5,444 nucleotides of DNA, from positions 99,294-104,737 of the forward strand of contig NHBT01000023.1 in the NCBI GenBank assembly GCA_002167805.1, given 5' to 3'. This document shows, piece by piece, positions 1 to 5,444 of the stretch. The notes under the pieces are model-generated. The model was given only the letters and a program-made list of their open reading frames with translations, had not been told where the DNA came from and ran no database searches. Positions within the stretch are counted from its first letter, which is position 1. Each line of letters starts with the position of its first letter. The translations under genes were made by a program, and so were the position numbers. Source of the DNA: Owenweeksia sp. TMED14. Lineage in GTDB: Bacteria; Bacteroidota; Bacteroidia; Flavobacteriales; Schleiferiaceae.

Positions 1-1216
1 CTTCAAGGGTTCCTCCATAAGAAGTTGTTTCCAGCCTATCCATAGACCAAATATTAATTGTCTTTTTGCCCTCGAGTCGATCAATTAAACGATTCCATAT
101 TTGCTTTTCATTTTTCCAGTTGAAAGACAGTGCAGCGCGCTTTGAAGCCTTAATTGCTCTATCGAATTTATCTGGTTTACAAATCTCATGGACTGCTTCG
201 AGAATTCCACTACATGAAACATGATCAACTAATATTCCCGCTCCAGTTTGATTAATCAAATTTGAAATCTCAATTAAGTTGCTTGCAACTACTGGGATTC
301 CAGCATGCCAATAATCAAAAATTTTATTTGGCAAGCTCCATTGGTAATTTTTACTTTTCGACTTATCGAGAGAAAATCCAATATCAGAGGCGAATGTATA
401 TTCTCGTAAACTATCGATATTTTGTCTCGGTATAAATCGAACAAATTCAAAATCGTAATTAAGACTTTTTGCCTCAGCCTTAAGTTTAGGGATGGCATCT
501 CCACTACCTACAAATAAAAGTAAAACTTCTCCTTTAAAAGAAATTGCCGCTTCCATCAATTCCTCTGCTCCACGGTCAATATTTATACCAGCCCCTTGAA
601 TTATCCAAATCATCTTATTCAAGGGAATTGATAGTTTTTTTCGAATCATATCTCGATAATTTTCAACGGTAGATTCGAATAAAAAACCTGAAGACGGTTT
701 TACAGGAACATTTCGAATAACATCGAAACTGTGACCATATTCCTTATGATATTGCCTAGCAATAGAATTATTTACCGTTACAGGAAAATCTACTCTTGGA
801 AGACAAAATTTTTCAAGACGAGACCAAAAAAACTTGATTATTGGACGCGACTCTATTTCTGGAGATCCTAAAAAATATTCATGTGAATCATAAACCAACG
901 GGAGCTTTCTCCTGTATGACCAAAAAAGATTAGGTAATAAAGTATCAAGATCATTTGCCATGTATACTTGAACTGATTTTTTTCTTAGGAAATTCCATAA
1001 TCTAATTTGATACTCGACATAAAACAAAGGCCCCCGATTCCAAATACATTTAAATCTGTGAGTCATATATGGCCTGTCCAAGTCTTGGGAACCTGAATAT
1101 TTCCGGCCAATCAAAATAATATCATACCCTCTTTCGAGCCATGCTAAGCAATTTCTGTGGACTCGTTGATCAGAATACAAATCATTTATTACCGAAATAG
1201 CTATCAATGGACTCAT
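1..1216 (-). CDS. GT-B glycosyltransferase (group 1/GT4-like), 3' end beyond left edge
   Basis: This gene probably transfers a sugar from a nucleotide-activated donor to a surface polysaccharide or other glycoconjugate at the cytoplasmic face of the inner membrane. My own minus-strand translation from the ATG at 1216 stays open for 405 codons to the window edge, so the stop is not visible. The N-terminal Rossmann-like half shows NDLYSDQRVHRN (11-22) and LIGRK (35-39), an opening common in Bacteroidota glycosyltransferases, then MANDLDTLLPN (86-96) and VYDSHEYF (108-115). The donor-binding half starts near 203 with QGAGINIDRG (207-216), continues with LLFVGSGD (233-240), and has LPNKIFDYWHAGIPVVAS (295-312) followed by E316, an E-x7-E-like region with Asp replacing the first Glu. 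There is no signal peptide or membrane segment. The frame is also open upstream of 1216, but the family-like N-terminus and the divergent queA make this ATG the best start. Donor and acceptor are unknown. The family call is firm; the substrate is not known. Confidence 0.88.
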   Translation of the reverse strand, partial: MSPLIAISVINDLYSDQRVHRNCLAWLERGYDIILIGRKYSGSQDLDRPYMTHRFKCIWNRGPLFYVEYQIRLWNFLRKKSVQVYMANDLDTLLPNLFWSYRRKLPLVYDSHEYFLGSPEIESRPIIKFFWSRLEKFCLPRVDFPVTVNNSIARQYHKEYGHSFDVIRNVPVKPSSGFLFESTVENYRDMIRKKLSIPLNKMIWIIQGAGINIDRGAEELMEAAISFKGEVLLLFVGSGDAIPKLKAEAKSLNYDFEFVRFIPRQNIDSLREYTFASDIGFSLDKSKSKNYQWSLPNKIFDYWHAGIPVVASNLIEISNLINQTGAGILVDHVSCSGILEAVHEICKPDKFDRAIKASKRAALSFNWKNEKQIWNRLIDRLEGKKTINIWSMDRLETTSYGGTLE

Positions 1217-1243
1217 ATTGCTAAGGTAGTTACTAGCCCTGGC

Positions 1244-1251
1244 TATATTTG
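1244..1251 (+). promoter_or_regulatory. -7 promoter box of queA (TATATTTG)
   Basis: TATATTTG is a full match to TAnnTTTG, the -7 element recognised by the Bacteroidota primary sigma factor. It ends 4 nt before the queA ATG, so transcription would begin at or next to the start codon. A TTG at 1218-1220 could be the -33 element, but its 23-bp spacer is on the long side, so that half is weak. The box sits in the 39-bp gap shared with the divergent glycosyltransferase gene. Confidence 0.55.
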
Positions 1252-1255
1252 AACT

Positions 1256-2446
1256 ATGAATTTCGAAAAAATAAATGTTGACCAATTCAACTATTCGCTT
1301 CCAGTGGAAAAAATTGCTCAATTTCCCCAAGAAAATAGAGACGAAGGCAATTTGCTAATTTTTTGGGATGAAAAAATACATCATGCATTAATTAAAGAAT
1401 TGCCAAATTGGATAACCAAGCTTAGTCATCCGAACCTAATTTTAAACGATACAAAAGTTATTCCTGCAAGATTAATATTTTCAAGAGGTGAGAATGTTAA
1501 ACCCATCGAAATTTTCTACATGGATCCTGTTAATGGATCTATAGAAGATGCCATGCAATCTAAAAAAAGTCTAAAGGCATGGTGTAAAGTTAGAAATTCA
1601 AAAAAATGGAAACATAATTTAATTCTAAAAAGAGAGAACTTAACCGCAATTAAGCTAACACAAAACGGTAATAAATTTCAAATTTTATTTTCATGGAATT
1701 CAGAGGATAATTGGTCTGAAATACTTCAGAAAAATGGAGAAACCCCTCTTCCTCCATACATGAAACGTCCTTCAAATAAAAATGACAATGAGAGGTATCA
1801 AACTGTTTTCTCAAAAGTTGAAGGTTCAGTTGCAGCGCCAACTGCGGGCTTACATTTAACGTCAAAAATGTTAAATAAAATCCAAAAGAATTCTAAAATC
1901 AACTATGTCCAACTTCATATCGGCGCCGGAACATTTCAACCTATTTCTGAAAATACCATAAGCAAACATGAAATGCATTCAGAAGAGGTTCATTTTTCCA
2001 TTGAAACTATTGAGAGCCTCAAAGAAAATAAAGATATACTTGCTGTAGGTACCACATCTGCAAGAGCAATTGAGAGTCTTTATTGGCTATCCATAGAATT
2101 ATTTAATGGTAACCAGGAAATATCTGATATTTATCAATGGGCACCTTACAAGAATTACGATAAATTTTTAAGTCGTGATGAAAGTTTGATTTTTCTGACA
2201 AACTACATGAGACGAAATAAGAAGAAATCTCTTCATTTTAATACATCAATTATCATTATACCAGGCTATAAATTTAAATTTATAGATCTAATTCTAACTA
2301 ATTTTCATCAACCCAAAAGTACTTTATTACTTCTTATTGCTGCAGCAATTGGCAACGATTGGAGAAAGGTTTATGATTATGCTCTTGAAAATAATTACCG
2401 ATTTTTAAGTTATGGTGATGCATGTCTTTTAAAAATTAAAAAATAG
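1256..2446 (+). CDS. queA: S-adenosylmethionine:tRNA ribosyltransferase-isomerase QueA
   Basis: QueA moves the ribosyl part of S-adenosylmethionine onto 7-aminomethyl-7-deazaguanine at the wobble position of GUN-decoding tRNAs and rearranges it to epoxyqueuosine, the step before queuosine itself; it is cytosolic. Family signatures run along the whole protein: LILNDTKVIPARL (61-73), PPYMKRP (166-172) with RYQTVF (180-185), GSVAAPTAGLH (190-200), HIGAGTF (221-227), HEMHSEEVHF (238-247), GTTSARAIESL (265-275), NFHQPKSTLLLL (349-360) and YRFLSYGDA (381-389). At 396 residues it is longer than E. coli QueA (about 356); the extra length lies in the less conserved stretches near 75-160 and 280-330, as in the long form seen in Bacteroidota. 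The ATG at 1256 is chosen because the N-terminus (DQFNYSLPVEKIAQFP) matches where QueA proteins begin. No Shine-Dalgarno is present, and the -7 box 4 nt upstream implies little or no leader. No other queuosine gene is in view. The frame is intact. Confidence 0.95.
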   Translation: MNFEKINVDQFNYSLPVEKIAQFPQENRDEGNLLIFWDEKIHHALIKELPNWITKLSHPNLILNDTKVIPARLIFSRGENVKPIEIFYMDPVNGSIEDAMQSKKSLKAWCKVRNSKKWKHNLILKRENLTAIKLTQNGNKFQILFSWNSEDNWSEILQKNGETPLPPYMKRPSNKNDNERYQTVFSKVEGSVAAPTAGLHLTSKMLNKIQKNSKINYVQLHIGAGTFQPISENTISKHEMHSEEVHFSIETIESLKENKDILAVGTTSARAIESLYWLSIELFNGNQEISDIYQWAPYKNYDKFLSRDESLIFLTNYMRRNKKKSLHFNTSIIIIPGYKFKFIDLILTNFHQPKSTLLLLIAAAIGNDWRKVYDYALENNYRFLSYGDACLLKIKK

Positions 2447-2542
2447 AATAGATCTTAACTCGCTTAAAAGAAAATTTGTGTCGAAGAAACATTTTGACTC
2501 TTTAAAAAATATAATTTTTAATAATGTCGCAGTTGGATTTCT

Positions 2543-2550
2543 TATATTTA
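2543..2550 (+). promoter_or_regulatory. -7-like promoter box of the Omp28 lipoprotein gene (TATATTTA)
   Basis: TATATTTA matches seven of eight positions of the Bacteroidota TAnnTTTG -7 element (final G is A) and ends 4 nt before the ATG at 2555, the same distance as the queA box. No clear -33 TTG lies at a usual distance; a T-run at 2515-2519 is the nearest candidate. The A/T-only stretch at 2501-2521 could help as an upstream element. It suggests the lipoprotein gene has its own promoter rather than depending on queA read-through. Confidence 0.4.
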
Positions 2551-2554
2551 CGGT

Positions 2555-3523
2555 ATGACTAAAGAAACCCAAATGAAAAATATATTCATCAGTTCACTCT
2601 TGGTAATCGGTTTTGTAGCCTGTGAACCAAACACCACTCCTCCTCCTCCTACACCTTACGTTACGGATAACTTAATTGTTTCATCTGGACAAAAAGCTTT
2701 TGTTCATCAAACGACAGCATCATGGTGTCATACGTGTCCGATAGGAACAGAAAGAATGTTAGAAGTTAAAGAGGAAAATACGGAAACTGAAATCAAAGTT
2801 TTGGGCTTTTCAACTCATACCGGTGACCCATTAGTAACGCCAGTTCAAGACGAATTCAATGTTCTTTATCCATCAACTGGAATACCACATTTTTACGTAA
2901 ATAATGCAGATGTCTCTCAATTCCCAAAAGATCCCACTCTCACAGCCATAACTCAAACGGCTCCTGTTGGAGTTTCTCATGTCGCGAGCATTAAAGACGG
3001 AGATTCTATGATGACAGTTGATATCAAAATTAAATTTTTTGAGGACAAAAAAAATATTTCCTATTACGTTCAAAGTTATCTGCTAGTCTCTGGGATAGAA
3101 GGAAAAGAATACAATCTTGGAGGTGTGCCTATAGATTTAAACCAACAATCCAGTCAATCAACTGTGACGCAAGGGTCTGGAAGTAGTCCATCAAAATGGG
3201 CCGTAGATACATTTAGCAAAAAAGCCGGGGATATTTACACGCATGACAATATTCCTTACGCCTCAGGAAATACGCCTTTTCAGTGGGGTGTAACTCTAGA
3301 TACCATTAATCCTCTTGGTAAATCTTATTTCCAAAATGATATTTTCGGATCAGAATATACTCCTATTCAAATTAAAATACCATTAAAGGTTCAAGGGATA
3401 GACCTTAACGCAATAGAAGCTGCTTTAGGAAAGGATCTTGATTATGATGTAGTAACCATTATTTGGTCTGAAAGATTTGATGGATCTCCTGGAGTTCTTT
3501 TTGTTAATGGCTTTCAAGGGTAA
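2555..3523 (+). CDS. Omp28-related lipoprotein with thioredoxin-like CxxC domain
   Basis: This resembles the Bacteroidota Omp28 family (first known from Porphyromonas gingivalis Omp28), envelope lipoproteins of unproven function. The N-terminus is a lipoprotein signal: a basic start at K8, hydrophobic core 10-22 and a lipobox ending FVAC with Cys23 as the likely lipidated residue. A Pro-rich linker (PPPPTP, 29-34) follows. Residues 47-145 look like a thioredoxin fold, with ASWCHTCPIG (55-64) carrying a CxxC pair (C58, C61) and TGIPHFYVN (108-116) supplying the usual cis-proline loop (P111). The C-terminal half, about 150-322, is probably beta-rich and ends VTIIWSERFDG...FVNGF, as in the family. 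The residues after Cys23 (EPNTT) lack the acidic run of known surface-export signals, so which side of the outer membrane it faces is open. ATG 2555 fits the promoter spacing; ATG 2573 (Met7) would give a more typical signal peptide and remains a real alternative. A redox or folding role is inference from CxxC only. Confidence 0.82.
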   Translation: MTKETQMKNIFISSLLVIGFVACEPNTTPPPPTPYVTDNLIVSSGQKAFVHQTTASWCHTCPIGTERMLEVKEENTETEIKVLGFSTHTGDPLVTPVQDEFNVLYPSTGIPHFYVNNADVSQFPKDPTLTAITQTAPVGVSHVASIKDGDSMMTVDIKIKFFEDKKNISYYVQSYLLVSGIEGKEYNLGGVPIDLNQQSSQSTVTQGSGSSPSKWAVDTFSKKAGDIYTHDNIPYASGNTPFQWGVTLDTINPLGKSYFQNDIFGSEYTPIQIKIPLKVQGIDLNAIEAALGKDLDYDVVTIIWSERFDGSPGVLFVNGFQG

Positions 3524-3536
3524 GTAAAAATTACTT
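3522..3536. repeat. Short inverted repeat across the 7-bp convergent gap
   Basis: AAGTAA (3522-3527) and TTACTT (3531-3536) form a perfect 6-bp inverted repeat around AAA. The arms contain or touch the stop codons of both convergent genes (plus TAA at 3521-3523, minus TAA at 3533-3531). It is all but G/C-free, so as an RNA stem it would be weak. It may simply reflect two TAA stops facing each other. Confidence 0.4.
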
Positions 3537-3863
3537 TTCAAAAAGCGCTCTTGAAAGAGAGCGCTTTTTTTGTGCCTTCAACTTCCCAAAAAAATATTTA
3601 TCTGCATAGAGAGTACCAAAGGGAATGAACGCTAAACCAAAAGCCATTAGCATTTTCCAAAATTCCCATTTATACGTAAAGTAAACAAGAGATAAATTAA
3701 TTGAATAGCCAATAAATAATATCCCATGAATCATTCCGGTATAACTCACTATGCTAGGGTGACCATAAAGATACTTTAGGGGCATAGCCAGGAAGACAAG
3801 AAGCAATAAAGAGACACCTTCAAGAAAAGCAAAAAATCTTAGTGTAAGGGCCAAATTAATCAT
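3531..3863 (-). CDS. DUF3817 family small integral membrane protein
   Basis: A 110-residue inner-membrane protein of the DUF3817 family, whose function is not established. Three hydrophobic segments are visible, about 5-27, 39-62 and 68-85. Family hallmarks are present: LRFFAFLEGVSLLLL (8-22), AMPLKYLYGHP (26-36), the HG pair at 46-47 and PFGTLYADK (81-89), followed by a basic cytoplasmic-type tail rich in Lys and Arg (94-110). The length is normal for the family. The ATG at 3863 lies 22 bp after the yidC stop on the same strand, so the two are probably co-transcribed; the gap has no Shine-Dalgarno but is A/T-rich. This suggests, without proving, that the protein is made along with the insertase. 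The last codons (KKRSLSRALFEK) are encoded by the hairpin that also looks like the transcription terminator of the convergent lipoprotein gene. Confidence 0.85.
   Translation of the reverse strand: MINLALTLRFFAFLEGVSLLLLVFLAMPLKYLYGHPSIVSYTGMIHGILFIGYSINLSLVYFTYKWEFWKMLMAFGLAFIPFGTLYADKYFFGKLKAQKKRSLSRALFEK
3540..3571. terminator. Intrinsic terminator between convergent genes, likely bidirectional
   Basis: Arms AAAAAGCGCTCT (3540-3551) and AGAGCGCTTTTT (3558-3569) are perfectly complementary over 12 bp with a 6-nt loop (TGAAAG, 3552-3557). On the plus strand the GC-rich stem core is followed by seven T (3565-3571), a textbook Rho-independent terminator 17 nt after the lipoprotein stop. On the minus strand five T (complement of 3544-3540) follow the same stem, so it could also end the yidC-DUF3817 transcript, although somewhat less strongly. 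It lies wholly inside the DUF3817 coding end. Confidence 0.85.
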
Positions 3864-3885
3864 AATGGAGAGTTAATAAAAAATA

Positions 3886-5444
3886 CTATTTATCCATTCT
3901 TCGAGCCCGTCTGTTCCCCGACTCTTTTTGAGCTTCCATCATCTCATTCATTCTTTTGGAAAATTTTGACTGCTTGCCGCCTTTTGCCTTGGTATCCTCA
4001 ATTTGTGCTCGCAATTTATCCTCATTTATGAAGAATTTTTTTATCGACCATTGCTGACCAAAAATTAGCAAGTTAGAGACGAAATAATAATATGATAATC
4101 CAGATGCATAATTATTAAACCATACTAAAAGCATTAATGGCATTAAATATTGTATTACCTGCATTTGCTGCTGCATCATATTATTTGATGACGGGGTCAT
4201 AGAGTTATTAAACCGAGTGTACAAAAAAGTAGATATGGCCATTAAAATCGTAAATAAACTCACATGATCTCCGTAAAATGGAAGACTGAACCACTGTCCA
4301 AATTCAAATATGCTATCATAGCTACTTAGATCGTGTGCCCAAAGAAAAGATTCCTGCCTAAGCTCGATACTAGCTGGAAAAAAGCGAAACATCGCAATTA
4401 AAATTGGAAATTGTAAAAGTTGAGGGATGCAGCCTCCGAGGGGATTAACTCCGGCCTTTGTGTACATCTTCATCGTTTCTTGTTGCTTTCTCTGGGCATC
4501 GTTTCCATACTTTTCCGCCAGTTCATCCAGCTCCGGCTTCAAAAGCCGCATCTTAGCCATAGACTTATATGAGGCAAATGTTAAAGGTGATAACGCTAGC
4601 TTGATGATTAAAGCCATTAAAAAAATGATCAGCCCATAACTCCAACCAAAACCCTCCATTATACTAAAAAGAGGAACTACTATTCCTTTAGATATCCATC
4701 CAAAAATCCCCCAGCCAAATGGAATGATTTCATCAAAACCCTTATCGAATTTTTTCAATTCCATGTATTGATTTGGACCATGATACCAAAGACCACTTGC
4801 GTCTATACCGCTTCTTTCTCCATTTATTTGCAATACAGAACGAAATTGACGCGTATGACTCGAGTCATTTAAAGCTGGGGTCGTTGTTGCTAATTGAGCT
4901 GAGGAAAAAGGGGCATTAGATAATAAGATACTTGAAAAGAATTGCTGCTTATGGGCGACCCAAGAGATATTACTTGCTATATCTTCATCATCTCTACCAT
5001 TTTTTAGATAATCTTTTTTTTCATCTTCAGCATCATAAAAATAAGTTGTGGTGTACTGGTTTTCATTTGAATAACTTTTTTCATGACGAATCCCGTCCTG
5101 GCTCCACTTTAGGGAAACATTATCGGAATCAGGAACCTTAAGATTCCAAGTTAAACCATAGCCTTTATTCAAAGTGAAAGTCCATTGGATACCATCATCA
5201 TTTTTTAGGGAAAGAGTTTGGGCTCCATCCCCATCAGAAAATATGTTTCCGGTAAAAACCCCTTTATTTGCTCCTGATATTTTATGTCTTCCATTTACTA
5301 AATAAAGAGGCTCTCCTCTAAAGTCTTTGTAGTTTTTCAACTCCACTTTTGAAAGCTGCGCTCCCAAGGAATTAAATGAATAACTAACCTTTTCATTTTC
5401 TAAGATATATTCTTTAGAAAATTCGAAAGATGAATCAACTGATA
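3886..5444 (-). CDS. yidC: Membrane protein insertase YidC, 5' end beyond right edge
   Basis: YidC inserts and folds inner-membrane proteins, alone or with the Sec translocon. The minus-strand frame is open to the window edge: 518 codons are visible, so roughly the first 100 residues, with the first membrane helix, are probably missing. A TTG at 5367 is internal. In fragment numbering, residues 1 to about 235 are the periplasmic beta-sandwich domain, with the conserved WVAHKQQFF near 161-169. The insertase core follows: a groove helix at about 268-288 with K281 where E. coli YidC has Arg366, PLTFASYKSMAKM (285-297), a charged cytoplasmic helical loop (about 297-328), GVNPLGGCIPQLLQFPI (331-347), then helices near 342-357, 395-411, 429-444 and 448-463. 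The tail (about 470-518) is strongly basic and Lys/Arg-rich, which fits ribosome contact. The stop is TAG at 3888-3886. The DUF3817 gene follows by 22 bp. Promoter and upstream gene are out of view; pyrG often precedes yidC in Bacteroidota, but this cannot be seen here. Confidence 0.95.
   Translation of the reverse strand, partial: SVDSSFEFSKEYILENEKVSYSFNSLGAQLSKVELKNYKDFRGEPLYLVNGRHKISGANKGVFTGNIFSDGDGAQTLSLKNDDGIQWTFTLNKGYGLTWNLKVPDSDNVSLKWSQDGIRHEKSYSNENQYTTTYFYDAEDEKKDYLKNGRDDEDIASNISWVAHKQQFFSSILLSNAPFSSAQLATTTPALNDSSHTRQFRSVLQINGERSGIDASGLWYHGPNQYMELKKFDKGFDEIIPFGWGIFGWISKGIVVPLFSIMEGFGWSYGLIIFLMALIIKLALSPLTFASYKSMAKMRLLKPELDELAEKYGNDAQRKQQETMKMYTKAGVNPLGGCIPQLLQFPILIAMFRFFPASIELRQESFLWAHDLSSYDSIFEFGQWFSLPFYGDHVSLFTILMAISTFLYTRFNNSMTPSSNNMMQQQMQVIQYLMPLMLLVWFNNYASGLSYYYFVSNLLIFGQQWSIKKFFINEDKLRAQIEDTKAKGGKQSKFSKRMNEMMEAQKESGNRRARRMDK

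Noticed and set aside
289..504. A 71-codon minus-strand frame within the glycosyltransferase region
   Set aside because: It overlaps, in another frame, the donor-binding half of the glycosyltransferase, whose motifs are clearly in the longer frame.
2501..2521. A/T-only palindrome (TTAAAAA, 6-nt loop, TTTTTAA) after queA as a possible terminator
   Set aside because: It has no G/C pair in the stem, so an RNA hairpin would be very weak. It lies just upstream of the lipoprotein promoter, where an A/T-rich upstream element is an equally good explanation.
2447..2542. Possible small RNA or small gene in the queA-lipoprotein gap
   Set aside because: The gap has no start codon followed by a useful frame, no GC-containing hairpin and no riboswitch-like conserved block that I can recognise.
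4427..5141. Short plus-strand open frames (about 70 codons) opposite yidC
   Set aside because: They lie wholly antisense to a well-conserved gene, have low-complexity composition with no recognisable domain, and lack any promoter or ribosome-site support.
5365..5367. TTG at 5367 as the yidC start codon
   Set aside because: The frame is open for 25 more codons to the window edge, and these residues read as the beginning of the YidC periplasmic domain. The first membrane helix is still missing, so the true start is outside the window.

Overview
The window is AT-rich (clearly more A+T than G+C in both genes and gaps), densely coded and low in Shine-Dalgarno-like sites. Gene content and signals point to Bacteroidota, probably a marine or freshwater Flavobacteriales-type organism. 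The evidence is an Omp28-family lipoprotein (a Bacteroidota family), a YidC with the long periplasmic domain and a Lys in its translocation groove, a long-form QueA, and TAnnTTTG-type -7 promoter boxes. The exact genus cannot be read from the sequence.

Layout, left to right. Positions 1-1216 (minus) hold a GT-B glycosyltransferase whose 3' end lies beyond the left edge. After a 39-bp divergent gap, queA (1256-2446, plus) encodes the tRNA queuosine enzyme. A 108-bp gap with a -7-like box leads into an Omp28-type thioredoxin-fold lipoprotein (2555-3523, plus). This gene converges on a two-gene minus-strand unit: yidC (entering from the right edge, ending at 3886) followed 22 bp later by a small DUF3817 membrane protein (3531-3863). 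The convergent genes are only 7 bp apart. A strong hairpin terminator serving the lipoprotein gene lies inside the last codons of the DUF3817 gene.

The genes do not form one pathway. They are housekeeping or envelope functions: sugar transfer (surface polysaccharide or glycoconjugate), tRNA modification, an outer-envelope lipoprotein, and membrane protein insertion with a small membrane partner gene. There is no RNA gene, mobile element, CRISPR array or gene-free stretch over 300 bp. I see no convincing undescribed system. The most noteworthy points are the two -7 boxes at identical distance from their start codons, which suggest leaderless mRNAs, and the terminator embedded in a coding end.
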